Position numbers and translations under genes: made by a program
DNA from: Riptortus pedestris
Lineage: Eukaryota; Arthropoda; Insecta; Hemiptera; Alydidae
Direction of reading: 5' to 3'
Length of the DNA: 64,000 nt
Assembly (NCBI GenBank): GCA_019009955.1
Contig: CM032228.1
Location: forward strand, 181,336,001-181,400,000
Shown here: one piece after another, positions 1 through 9,540 of the stretch
Layout: each line of letters starts with the position of its first letter
How positions within the stretch are numbered: the first letter of the stretch is position 1
Notes under the pieces: model-generated
The model's input: only the letters and a program-made list of their open reading frames with translations
The model's database searches: none
Told to the model about the DNA's origin: nothing

Positions 1-1
1 A

Positions 2-709
2 CACGGACACCTCTTTCAAACGTGGGGTTACAAGTTCCATTTATTTCAGAATACAGAAAATAACGGCAAGTCGAATTTGTTTCATTACCCTTTAGCATTA
101 ATACCGGTTGACATACTACCTTTTTACATGACCTATTCCGAATTCGAAAATCTACCAACGGGTTCTTTTATCGAAGAGGTGTTTGTTAAAGTGACACCAA
201 AAGGAATTAGATGTAGTTTCGACACGGGTACTTCTATTTCCGCTAGTGCTAATGCGCAACAAACAATCTTCGGTATCACGGCTGTTGGACTGAATCATAG
301 CTACCTTTTACGACACAGGAAAGTAAAAGCCAATGAGTCGGATCCGATGAATCCTACTTACGAGGAAATTACAGATGACGACCTCAAGGCTTTAGCGGTG
401 AAAATGTGGGGATCCTCAGGATCCGCGGATAACTTTGCCTCAGAGATGCCTACGTCTATGTGGGCAATCAGATCTCTACCGTTTTACGCCGGGATATTTA
501 TACCTGCACACGAAGGGAATAACAGTTTCAAGATGGATACAGGACTCACCGATCTGACGAGACATTCCAATGTTTTCAACATCCTAGATCATAAAGACCT
601 GCCGTGTATTAATTACTCGTACAAACCTCGTTTCGCCCCTTTGAAGGTAAAGCAACACATATCCGGAACGGACAGTATTGTAAAGATTAATTGTAAAGAT
701 TTTATCTAA
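2..709 (+). pseudogene. Endogenous densovirus-like capsid (VP) fragment
   Basis: An open frame runs without a stop from the window edge to the TAA at 707-709, about 235 codons. It resembles the structural protein of insect densoviruses (Parvoviridae). Family-like segments are an HYPLALIPVDILPFYM stretch near 82-130, a LPTGSFIEEVFVKVTPKG stretch near 150-203, and a TIFGITAVGLN stretch near 262-295. These match the jelly-roll core; the N-terminal part lies outside the window and the C-terminal part is missing. The last codons and the stop seem to come from an adjoining dispersed repeat, because ttttat-taaaa followed by the gatcaagttcgt block recurs elsewhere in the window. This is therefore a truncated germline fossil, not a viral gene with its own end. 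There is no ATG near the start of the visible part. Family recognition is from memory of conserved motifs, not a search. Confidence 0.8.
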
Positions 710-1075
710 AAAGAAAGATCAAGTTCGTGAACGGCTGAAATCGGACCAGTGGGAGGGGGGGGGTTTAGAGGGGAGGATTTTCGAAAATTTGAAACATCTC
801 CGTTACTATAAGTCGGATCGAAATATTGTACAGAATCAATCTTATTGCAAATTAAATTTACTATAAATAGTGTTATATACATTTATTCTCTATCTTGAAT
901 ATTAACCGAGATATTTGCATTTTTATTAAACTGGGCGGCTAACGGACGGGTGACTTCCCCGCCAAAAGCTATTTCGGTCGTTTCCTTAACTGCTTGAATC
1001 TCGTGAAATTTCTCTATCGTAAAACTTCACATGGGAAATCTGCTTAGTTTACGCTGCCCCTGCGTGATGGACTTT
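698..1075 (-). repeat. Dispersed modular repeat, blocks 3-2-1 (copy 1)
   Basis: The sequence runs from the gatcaagttcgt-gctgaaatcgg block, through a G-run and the catttattctctatcttgaa-cgagatatttgc block, to the gaaatctgcttagtttacgc block near 1033-1052. The same blocks recur in this order near 25.9-26.36 kb and as fragments throughout the window. No coding potential is seen. It truncates the capsid fossil. Confidence 0.8.
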
Positions 1076-2889
1076 TTATTTCTACAGTTGATGTAAAATC
1101 ATTTGCTTAGAAAGAATATGCAATGCCCATGTACTTTACCTTAATGTCATCTAAGAAAAGGAAGATGTATATTCCACAATTTAATGTTGAAGGTGTAAAT
1201 TAGACCAACAAATGATTAGCTGTGATGTGAGCATATAACGACCTATATTTTTGCAATTACCCCAATTGTGTTATTTATTTTATCAAAGCTATTACATGTA
1301 GATTACCTATCTTTATAATTCAAATATGTTTTAACTGGTTACAGAAACAAGGCAATTTATATTTTAGTCAACAGAAGGATAAAAAGGTCACACACACCAC
1401 CATCTTCAGTGATCAGTGACATAACAAATACTCATTTTTCATAAATCCAAATAAATAAATAACACAAGTCAAATTATATGTGAGAAGCCTATTTAATAAT
1501 CAAGGTATAAAAAAATGTTTAAAAAATGTATAATTTTTTTAATCGGGTCTGATGTGTTTTCTATGGAAAAACTAGGCTTAAAATCCACAAGGGTTTTGAA
1601 CTATGAGGTATGGGAGTTTCTTGGCTAATTTCTCAGTAGGAATGAGCTAAAAGAATTAACAGGTCACATAGGAATATTTTATGGTTGATTAGAGTAAACT
1701 GGTTTATCATTCATAAGGCTGGAACAAGTGACATATTTTTAAGGGATTGCCTAACAATATTGTTGTACAGTTCAGTGGGGTCCTGGAACAACTGCATACA
1801 TCCTAAATCCTTTAAATAGCAGTTGATTTTTCTTCATACATTTCTCTTAATAATGAATGACACTCGATTCAACCTTATCTGTTTTTGTAATGATGAGGTT
1901 ATTCTGTTTTAATTTACCATTTAATTAGTACTTTCAATTCGGGATGTGATTTGTGTTTTGCCAGGATTTGTTTAGATATAACACAAAACAACTCCTTCCA
2001 GAAATTAAGACGAAATCAATCCACTAGATAGATCTGGTGCGTATTGAATTGCTTGCCTGACTTCCAGCAGCTCTTATGTATGGTAAAGTGGAAGAAAGCT
2101 AAGAGCCAGAGTATAAGCACACCTTTTCACTGCGACATCTGAGCTATGGAAACACGTTACACATTACAGCTATGGAAACAGAAGGTCACAAAGACATATT
2201 AGTAGAATTCAAGGTACTCGATCACCTTGACAAAGGAAAAAAAAGTGGATTTGCCAGAACAGATCTGGATTGGGATAGAGATTCTTGAAGACAATAATAT
2301 TAATGTAAGAGAAGAAGGTGGTGAGCTCAGGCACGTTCCGAAAAGTACTCTGTCAATAATAAAAGGATTTTCTTAAAAGTGGAGGCCCTTTTATCCTTCC
2401 GTTGATGACGGACCTCCACCAGCCAGCCCAAAACCACAAATATATTTCAGTGTTGTAAAACTTGCTCTATATTGAATGCAAATAGTAGAAATTAAATTTA
2501 GGGTCATGACCAGTGTCACTTGCTCTCTTGAATTTCTCATTCTGTGAGTTGACGATTGATTTAGTTTGCTTCATCTGGAACAAATAAAGGTTCTCCATAG
2601 TCAACTTCTCATACGTAAGTCAGAATTCACTTACAGGATAACCATAGCAGTCTTATGGCACAAAGTAATATTCTGAAAATGGCTAAATGTTGGCTGGATA
2701 AAGCAATTGAGAGCTTAGTAATGTTCAATGAACATCAAGAATCCACTATATATGGAAACTTATGGAAATACGAAGAAATGGGAAAAAAGTCCATCACGCA
2801 GGGGCTCTGTAAACTAATCAGATTTTCCATGTGCTGGTATGACACACTAATGATCTCATCTCACCACATATTCTCTATTTCCATGTAAA
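1076..2889. other. Gene-free AT-rich stretch with repeat scraps
   Basis: No convincing gene is seen. Near 1375-1425 and 2325-2400 there are Penelope-like terminal scraps (catcttcagtgatc; ccgaaaagtactctg; aaaagtggagg) similar to the better preserved copy at 44.96-45.18 kb. At about 2788-2840 lies a fragment of the dispersed block that reads tccatcacgcaggggct. The short plus-strand frame at 2655-2888 covers that repeat and is not considered a gene. Confidence 0.55.
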
Positions 2890-2894
2890 CATTT

Positions 2895-3285
2895 TGTGGT
2901 GTAGTCATTGTGTTAGATATAGAACAGCGTTATGTAATTAGAGCGAGAAGCGGGGGACAAGGCAAAAAGGAGACTGCTGACGAATGCGCTACTGGAAATT
3001 GGGGCGCATTGTGTCGTTAGGATTGAGAGAGAGTGGATAGTCTTGCTATGCTAGTATTACAGTGCCTTCTGCTTGCCTTGGCCCCCAGCGGTATGTCTGT
3101 TATAATATAATTAGTGTTAAGTTTTAGTTTCTGTTGTAAGGTGTAGTATAGGTATGTGTGTGTGTAGGTATATATATAACATAGATATAGTATAGTAGAT
3201 AAGTCAGCTTCTATGTATATATTTTATAAATATATCTGTGTACCAACCAGCCATGTGTGTGCCTTACCGAGTAGCCAACATGACA
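2895..3285 (+). repeat. 5' LTR of the Gypsy element
   Basis: Starts TGTGGTGTAG and ends GCCAACATGACA. Identical by eye to 9141-9535 except that the latter has four extra bases (a second ggta) and a G for A just after it, in the tatatgtataac region. Preceded by CATTT, the target-site duplication. Confidence 0.95.
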
Positions 3286-3305
3286 ATTGGTGACAGGTGT
3301 GTGGG
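3286..3305 (+). promoter_or_regulatory. Putative primer-binding site
   Basis: TGGTGACAGGTG begins two bases after the end of the 5' LTR (TGG at 3288), the expected place and first triplet for a tRNA 3'-end complement. I cannot assign the tRNA. Confidence 0.5.
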
Positions 3306-3623
3306 GTGCGAACCACATCGTGTGTGTTAGGCCGAGAGCGGGAGCTGGGAGAGGGAGGCTAAGAGGCTCAGCTCGTGCGGAGAGGACACAGTGCGCTAAG
3401 CTAGCTTCGATTGCACTATAGACGCTCGGGCGATCTTTGGCGTGCGGAAGGCGTTTCATCCAAAATAACGTTTTTTTTTTAAAAAAAAAGTATGCCTTGT
3501 TACCATATAATACAATTAGTAATTAATTAGGTTATTATGAGGAATTGGCACTAGAGTGACGGGTGGTAGTGTGGGGGCTCGTTGGAAAGAGGAAAATACG
3601 TACAATCCCACTAGGTAGGAATC

Positions 3624-4697
3624 ATGTCCCTAGAAGGGAAATTAGCGGAGGCGTTGGCCGCCAACGAAGCTCTTAAGATTAAAGAACAAGAACGCCTAGC
3701 TCAGTTGGCTGAGCTTAGGCAATCCTTAAAATCATTACAAATGAGAAATGACCCCCAAGCATCCTTGAATGAGCCTAGTGCGGCTCTTCCACAGAGGAGA
3801 GACATGTCCTTACAACAGCTAGTAAAGCCGTGGGGGGGCGATATCGAGGCCTGCCCTGTGGAGGTTTTCTTGAGTAGTCTAGGGAAAGCCGCTAAGGCCG
3901 GTGCATGGACTGAGGATGACACGCTCTTGGTAGCTGAGTCGAAGCTTGTGGGAGTAGCGGCTGTCTTTCTCCAAAGCCGTCCAGACATAGATACACTTCC
4001 CGCTCTAAAAGAAGCACTAATGGACCGTTTTGGGACTCCACTGGGACCGGATTATTATGCCAGAGCACTACACTGTGCAATGCAAGGCCTGGGTGAATCG
4101 GCTCGCGATTTTGCAGATCGATGTCGGGGTCTAGGAATCAAAGCATACAAAGATCCGAAGGAAACCAACCCTTGGACCGACGCTCAAATAGAGCAGGTGG
4201 TCAAGTCGTCATACGTAAACGGGCTTAGGGGCGAGAGTGGTAAGCAACTCAAGTTCTCACCACCCCGGACGCTGAGGGAGGCAATAGAAAGAGCCACCCT
4301 CATCGAACAGGTACAAGGATCGGAGGTTCATGCAGTAGCCCAAACGAGTAGCCGTGACGGTCGGGAGAACTGCTTCAATTGTGGTGGCTGGGGTCATTTC
4401 GCGAGGAATTGCTCGACTCCAAAAGATGATGGCAGGGGTAAGGTAGCCAGACCAACAAGGAAGGGGTATGCCCCGGCCAGGCCAGGTCAAAGAGGTGCAT
4501 TTAAGACAGGGAACGCGTTCGGTGGTGCTTGTTTCGTCTGCGGACAACTCGGTCACAGGGCTGTGGATTGCGCTATGAAAGCAAGGGAGAAGGGGCCATT
4601 TCAGAATGGAAGGATTCACGTTATCGAGGAAAGTTCGAGATCCCCAAACGACAACGACCTGGCCACAGCCCCGGGGCCGGGTCCCTCAAGGGTCTAG
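3624..4697 (+). CDS. gag: Gag polyprotein (capsid and nucleocapsid)
   Basis: 357 residues from ATG 3624 to TAG 4695-4697. It is the structural protein that packages the element RNA into virus-like particles. The N-terminus is a charged coiled-coil-like helix (residues 1-40). The middle (about 70-230) looks like a retrotransposon Gag capsid domain. Two CCHC zinc knuckles follow, at about residues 250-263 (CFNCGGWGHFARNC) and 303-316 (CFVCGQLGHRAVDC), as in nucleocapsid proteins. The end overlaps pol in the -1 frame and contains a frameshift signal. The ATG is the first of this frame after the untranslated leader. No internal stop is seen, so Gag appears intact. Confidence 0.92.
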   Translation: MSLEGKLAEALAANEALKIKEQERLAQLAELRQSLKSLQMRNDPQASLNEPSAALPQRRDMSLQQLVKPWGGDIEACPVEVFLSSLGKAAKAGAWTEDDTLLVAESKLVGVAAVFLQSRPDIDTLPALKEALMDRFGTPLGPDYYARALHCAMQGLGESARDFADRCRGLGIKAYKDPKETNPWTDAQIEQVVKSSYVNGLRGESGKQLKFSPPRTLREAIERATLIEQVQGSEVHAVAQTSSRDGRENCFNCGGWGHFARNCSTPKDDGRGKVARPTRKGYAPARPGQRGAFKTGNAFGGACFVCGQLGHRAVDCAMKAREKGPFQNGRIHVIEESSRSPNDNDLATAPGPGPSRV

Positions 4698-4702
4698 GGG
4701 CT
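4643..4702 (+). promoter_or_regulatory. Predicted -1 ribosomal frameshift site with pseudoknot
   Basis: The heptamer C CCA AAC (4643-4649) is in the gag frame and fits the X XXY YYZ rule; slipping back one base enters the pol frame (CCC AAA CGA). After an 8-nt spacer, 4658-4664 (CCTGGCC) pairs with 4675-4681 (GGCCGGG), one T-G wobble. Loop bases 4667-4672 (AGCCCC) pair perfectly with 4697-4702 (GGGGCT). Together they form an H-type pseudoknot with a 7-bp stem 1 and a 6-bp stem 2. The gag stop (4695-4697) overlaps stem 2. Function is inferred from these canonical parts. Confidence 0.8.
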
Positions 4703-6175
4703 TCTCACTTGATCACCAACGTTAGCTCTAATCAGGGTGTAAGTGTAGTTGTGAGGGTTCAGCTCGGAACACACAACAGTGATCTTTTGGTGGATACAGG
4801 AGCGGGAATTTCACTCTTGAAGAGGCCCGTACCTGGAGTAAAGACGGAAACCACGAGGATTAGGGCTAATGGGGTGACCGGAAGCCCGCTCAAGGTCTTG
4901 GGACAGCAGCGGGTACAATTGAGCTATGGAGGAAGGGCTACCTCTCATATATTCGTTATCGCGGAAGTAGACCTCCCTTATGACGGGATAATGGGGATGG
5001 ATCTTCTGGATAAGTTGGGAGCCAGGGTGGATATTCCCACGAGGAGAATAGAGGTCTGTAGTGCGGGAAACAAAAGTGGTAACAGAGAGATCAGGGTGGT
5101 ACAAAAGGAAGGTAAGGATGGAATAGTGAAGAGTGCATTAACACCAGAGGTCCTTGGGAATAGAAGTAATGGTCCCATTAGAGTATTAAGCGTCAATGCG
5201 CTTGACGGGAGGCTACAGGCGAACGCGATAGTCCCGAAGGAAAAGAAGGTCCCACCTTGGTCGGAAGGGTTGCTGAAGGTGAAGGTAACCGGAATCCCGG
5301 TTATTATAGCTATGCTGGAGACCGACGAGAGGCTCCTGGAGGAAGGGCTACGGGTAGCTCGAGTAGTAGGTCTCGTCGATGGAGGGTACTTATGGACCAA
5401 GGTCGTGAACTGTACCGATAGAACTCTGAGAATAAAGGGGCGCCAGGTGATCGGCACAGTGTACCCAGTTGAAGAAGAGCCGGCCGAAATAGGGAGGGTG
5501 AATTCTGTGAGGGAAAGCCGCGGAAATAAGTTAGAGGACGACCTTCTTGGAAAGCTTAAGCATTTAGACTCCGCAGATCGGGATACCCTAATGGCAGAGC
5601 TCTTGAAATTTGAATCGTTGTTCGCTCCCCTAGGGCAAGGAAGTGGAGGGTGTACGGCTCCCGTTGAGCATAGTATTGATACGGGCGATGCGCGTCCTAT
5701 AGCAAGGAGACCATATCGGGTGCCAGTCCATCTCCGAAAGGAAATGGAACAGCAAATAGATGACCTTCTCAAGAAGGGAGTCATCGTGCCGTCGAACTCA
5801 CCCTGGTCGGCCCCAGTAATACTCGTACGAAAGAAGTCTGCTAGCGGTGAGCCGAAGTACAGATTTTGTACTGACTTCCGGGAGCTTAACGCGGTGACCC
5901 GACCAGATGCTTACCCCTTACCCCTGATACAAGAGACGCTTGAGGGGCTAGGTGGTTCTCAGTATTTCACCACCCTGGATCTCGCCAGTGGCTACCATCA
6001 AATCCCTATCGCCGAAAAAGACCGCGCGAAAACAGCATTTAGCACTCCCGAAGGACACTACGAATATACCATGATGGCTTTCGGCCTAAACGGTGCGCCG
6101 GCTACCTTTCAGCGGCTTATGGATTACTCTACAGGCTTAAAGGGGAGGAGTGTTTTGTGTACTTGGACGACGTAA
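4643..6175 (+). CDS. pol: Pol, first part: protease and N-terminal reverse transcriptase
   Basis: This frame is -1 relative to gag and is open from at least 4529; translation probably enters by frameshift at 4643-4649. The aspartic protease active site LLVDTGAGISLL lies near 4784-4820. Reverse transcriptase begins at about 5690, with RRPYRVP, KKGVIVPSNSPWSAPVILV, FCTDFRELNAVTRPDAYPLP, the LDLASGYHQIP box, and FGLNGAPATFQRLMD near 6081-6123. The frame then leaves the conserved sequence and stops just after the catalytic YLDD region, which is encoded in the next frame over. The break maps to about 6119-6125 and is explained by loss of one base (or four). Unless it is a sequence error, this copy yields a truncated RT. 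Confidence 0.88.
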   Translation, partial: PKRQRPGHSPGAGSLKGLGASHLITNVSSNQGVSVVVRVQLGTHNSDLLVDTGAGISLLKRPVPGVKTETTRIRANGVTGSPLKVLGQQRVQLSYGGRATSHIFVIAEVDLPYDGIMGMDLLDKLGARVDIPTRRIEVCSAGNKSGNREIRVVQKEGKDGIVKSALTPEVLGNRSNGPIRVLSVNALDGRLQANAIVPKEKKVPPWSEGLLKVKVTGIPVIIAMLETDERLLEEGLRVARVVGLVDGGYLWTKVVNCTDRTLRIKGRQVIGTVYPVEEEPAEIGRVNSVRESRGNKLEDDLLGKLKHLDSADRDTLMAELLKFESLFAPLGQGSGGCTAPVEHSIDTGDARPIARRPYRVPVHLRKEMEQQIDDLLKKGVIVPSNSPWSAPVILVRKKSASGEPKYRFCTDFRELNAVTRPDAYPLPLIQETLEGLGGSQYFTTLDLASGYHQIPIAEKDRAKTAFSTPEGHYEYTMMAFGLNGAPATFQRLMDYSTGLKGRSVLCTWTT

Positions 6176-8490
6176 TAGTTTTCAGCAAGACCATGAAGGA
6201 GCACGCTGAAAGATTGGGGCGAGTCTTAGAGCGGTTCAAGGCATTCAACCTAAAAGTAAACTTGGAGAAATGTCGATTCGCGGAAGAATCTGTAGAATAC
6301 TTGGGGCACGTTGTTTCTAGGGATGGAGTTAAACCGGACCCAAAGAAAATCGAAGCCGTGAAGAGCTATCCAGAACCAAGGTCTAAGGCGGATGTGCAGG
6401 CCTTTTTGGGTTTAGTGGGGTACTATCGCAGATTTATCCCTCAGTTCTCGGACATAGCGAAGCCGTTGTCCGACCTCACGAGAAAGGATATAAATTTTAC
6501 GTGGAACGGAAAACATCGGGACGCGTTCCAGCGGTTGAAGGCTTACCTTTGGAGCGGAAGCGTACTAGCGTATCCTGACTTCTCGGCTTCTTTCATCCTT
6601 GCAACCGACGCCTCGGCGACGGGGCTTGGAGCTGTACTTTCCCAGATCCACCATGGAGTGGAAAGACCCATCTCCAAGTTATCAGAGACGGAACAGCGTT
6701 ACAGCACGACAGAGCGGGAGCTGCTAGCCGTAGTCTGGGCTGTTCGGCAATTTAGGTGTTATCTCTACGGGCGTGAATTTAAATTAATCACTGACCACGC
6801 CGCTATCAAATGGGCTCTCGGTCTGAAGGATCCAACCTCTAGAATAAACCGCTGGAGAATCAAACTGGAGGAGTTCCAGTACGAACCTGTCTACCGGCCA
6901 GGTAAACTCCACCTTAACGCCGACGCTTTAAGCCGCCATGTGGCAGCGGTCGACCCCTTGGGAACACCTGAGAAGCGGGTAGGACAATCCTGGGATCGTA
7001 GCAAGATTATTCAAGCACAACAGTTAGACAAGGGGTGCAGGGAGATTGTGAATAGCCTTGGGACGAGTATTATAAGCGACGAGGACGGCCTCCTTTTTCT
7101 CCGATCCGACGGAGAACCCCGAATGCTTGTTCCGAGAGCCATGGTGGAATATATCCTTAGTCGGGCACATGATACCCCACTGGGTGGGCACCCGGGAATT
7201 GCCAGGACAAAACGGTTAATAGCACGCCAATATTACTGGTCGACTCTGGATAAGGACGTAAAGGAATATGTGGAAGGGTGCAGGTCCTGCGCTGGTAGGA
7301 AAACGCCGGCTAGGCATAGAGCACCTCTCGCGACCCCTAGGGAACCTTCGGAACCGTTCGAGGTTGTCTCCCTTGACATCGTAGGTCCCCTACCGACTAC
7401 CTCCGGTACGAGGAAGCGCTACCTTCTCACGTTCATTGACCATTTTTCGAGATACGCCGAAGCCATTCCAATATGCAATCAAACGACGGACGAAGTGTGT
7501 AGGCAGTTCGTTACGAAGATCATATCGCGACACGGCGCTCCTTCCTATCTTCTAACCGACCAAGGAACAAATTTTACGTCCTCACTGCTGAAGGAGGCAT
7601 GTAGATTGCTTAAGATAACAAAGTTGCAGACAACGGCATACCATCCCCAATGTAACGGAATGTTGGAGCGATTCCATGGGACCCTCACCGAATCACTCTC
7701 CCATTTTGTGCGCAAGGACGGACGGGACTGGGATCGTTGGGTCCCATACGTAGTCATGGCCTATAACAATACGCCTCATTCCTCGACGTCAGTCAGCCCG
7801 AATCGCGTCGTTTACGGGCGGGATGTCCGGGCACCATTCGACTGCGACACCAGCTTTAGGCGCAGTTCGGGGGACGATGTTGACGATTACTTAAAGAGAT
7901 TGGCGGCACGTCTAAAGGAAGCGCGGTCGGTGGTTCTGAAGTCTTCCAAAAAGGCCCAACAAATCAACAAACGTCACTACGACCGGAAAACAACAGACCT
8001 CGCCTTTCAAGTAGGACAGGCAGTTCTACTACACCAACCGGTTGTTCCTAAGGGCTACGCTGCTAAATTTTACCACCCGTGGCAAGGGCCATTTCACGTT
8101 TCGCGGCGGCTTGGGCCGGTCACGTACGAAATTACAACCGCACAAGGGCAGACAAAGGTAGTTCACGCCAACCGATTAAAGGCGTCACCGGAGATATCAC
8201 GCGATTGTCCTAAATACCCACACCGACCAACACCACGGAATAATAGAGCTAGAGAATCGCGGTGTACTGGGGATGAAAGTATACTCCCTGACGACAACCA
8301 AGAGGTTTGGCCCGGTGAAAGTGAAGAGGACGATTATAACGTCCTCCCGGAAGAGGAGGCACATGATACTGAGGATGAGGATGGTCGTCCCCGTACTTTA
8401 GAGCCTCGTGAAGAACCGAGCATTTACGACTCCTCTGTGGCCTCACAGGAGGACGAGGGGGTTATGGATCAGACTTGGAAGGGGACATAA
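6126..8490 (+). CDS. pol: Pol, second part: RT C-terminus, RNase H and integrase
   Basis: Continues pol in the shifted frame to TAA 8488-8490. In order: RT catalytic VYLDDVIVFSK (6157-6190) and the LGHVVSRDGVKPDP connection; RNase H with LATDASATGLGAVLSQ (about 6600-6645), the YSTTERELLAVVWAV helix and a LITDHAAIKW segment; the integrase HHCC zinc finger (H...GGHPG and CRSCAG, about 7168-7292); the integrase core with catalytic aspartates in LDIVGPLP (about 7374) and LLTDQGTNF (about 7557) and glutamate in LERFHGTL (about 7666); and a GPY/F-type module (WQGPFHVSRRLGPVTYEI, about 8083). The tail (about 8320-8490) is strongly acidic. It has no ATG start of its own that makes biological sense; it is separated from the upstream part by the frameshift near 6120. 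Confidence 0.9.
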
Positions 8491-8879
8491 CATGGCTGGC
8501 CCATGGACATATATATTGGTAAGATAAACCTAGTAATAAGGTCTATATTGTAAGTGTTAGAAAACCAAACCTTCCTGGTTAAACTGGTGGAGGCCATGGG
8601 TAGGGTCGCCATTGGCCGGGCCAAGGCAGCAGCTATACAACTTCCACTGTGTTATCACGTGACGTCCCCCAACGAGAGCACCGCCAGACCTTCTCCATAC
8701 ACCCGCGCCGGCTTACCATCCTGATGTCAACAAGTCAACCTACGTAAGAAAAACGTGAACTGAGATGTTGTTGAGGGAAGATCTCCAGTTCTTCGCCCAT
8801 ATGATGAAGGCTGAGCTGGAGGAAAGCGGACAAAGACTGCTCTTGGTATGTTCGCGAATATGCCTCCCACCCCTCTTTC

Positions 8880-9104
8880 ATGGAGCTAGACGAGCTGCGG
8901 CGCACGTTAGGAGCAGAGGAGACCTACGTTGCTACGACTGCAGGCAGCGGTGTTGCTTGGGTAGTAACTACCGCGGTAATACTCTACTGCAGGTTACGGA
9001 GAGACATGTCAATGCAGAGGCCTTCCCTGCCATCAGACTACGGGACATCTCCAGCTCCAGCAGCCAGGCGTATTCATTGGCCAACGGGGGAGGAAGCTGT
9101 ATAA
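8880..9104 (+). CDS. Small ORF3 with a membrane-like segment, function unknown
   Basis: 75 codons between pol and the 3' LTR. One central hydrophobic stretch (GSGVAWVVTTAVILYC) is followed by basic residues (RLRR), the topology of a single-pass anchor. I do not recognise a family. The position matches that of env in errantiviruses, but it is far too short for an envelope protein and no fusion or furin motif is seen. An overlapping 140-residue frame at 8765-9187 runs into the LTR and is less convincing. It could be a remnant of an accessory or env-like gene, or chance. Confidence 0.35.
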   Translation: MELDELRRTLGAEETYVATTAGSGVAWVVTTAVILYCRLRRDMSMQRPSLPSDYGTSPAPAARRIHWPTGEEAV

Positions 9105-9130
9105 AAGTTGTATTGGCAACTTTTGTTTGT

Positions 9131-9140
9131 GGGGGAATAG
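9131..9140 (+). promoter_or_regulatory. Polypurine tract
   Basis: GGGGGAATAG lies immediately before the 3' LTR, where the plus-strand primer of LTR elements is expected. All bases but one are purines. Confidence 0.7.
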
Positions 9141-9535
9141 TGTGGTGTAGTCATTGTGTTAGATATAGAACAGCGTTATGTAATTAGAGCGAGAAGCGGG
9201 GGACAAGGCAAAAAGGAGACTGCTGACGAATGCGCTACTGGAAATTGGGGCGCATTGTGTCGTTAGGATTGAGAGAGAGTGGATAGTCTTGCTATGCTAG
9301 TATTACAGTGCCTTCTGCTTGCCTTGGCCCCCAGCGGTATGTCTGTTATAATATAATTAGTGTTAAGTTTTAGTTTCTGTTGTAAGGTGTAGTATAGGTA
9401 TGTGTGTGTGTAGGTAGGTATATGTATAACATAGATATAGTATAGTAGATAAGTCAGCTTCTATGTATATATTTTATAAATATATCTGTGTACCAACCAG
9501 CCATGTGTGTGCCTTACCGAGTAGCCAACATGACA
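9141..9535 (+). repeat. 3' LTR of the Gypsy element
   Basis: Begins TGTGGTGTAG and ends ACATGACA, followed by the CATTT target duplication at 9536-9540. Compared with the 5' LTR it has one extra ggta unit and one substitution. Confidence 0.95.
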
Positions 9536-9540
9536 CATTT

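Larger units (their letters stand above)
2895..9535 (+). mobile_element. Full-length Ty3/Gypsy LTR retrotransposon
   Basis: A 6.6-kb element with 391- and 395-bp LTRs that start TGTGG and end TGACA. It is flanked by a 5-bp direct repeat CATTT at 2890-2894 and 9536-9540. Internal order is primer-binding region, gag, then pol with protease, reverse transcriptase, RNase H and integrase, a short ORF3, and a polypurine tract. Integrase after RNase H places it in Ty3/Gypsy (Metaviridae). By eye the LTRs differ by one 4-bp indel and one substitution, so the insertion is recent. It is visibly more GC-rich than its flanks. One frameshift in the RT region (near 6120) means this copy probably cannot make a whole Pol. 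It lies downstream of, and antisense to, the TBL2-like exons, probably in a TBL2 intron. Confidence 0.95.

Noticed and set aside
4978..5784. 268-residue minus-strand open frame inside the Gypsy pol
   Set aside because: Antisense shadow of pol with low-complexity serine/arginine composition and no domain.
8880..9104. A true envelope gene in the Gypsy element
   Set aside because: The frame is only 75 codons and lacks a signal peptide, furin site and fusion peptide, so errantivirus status is not supported.
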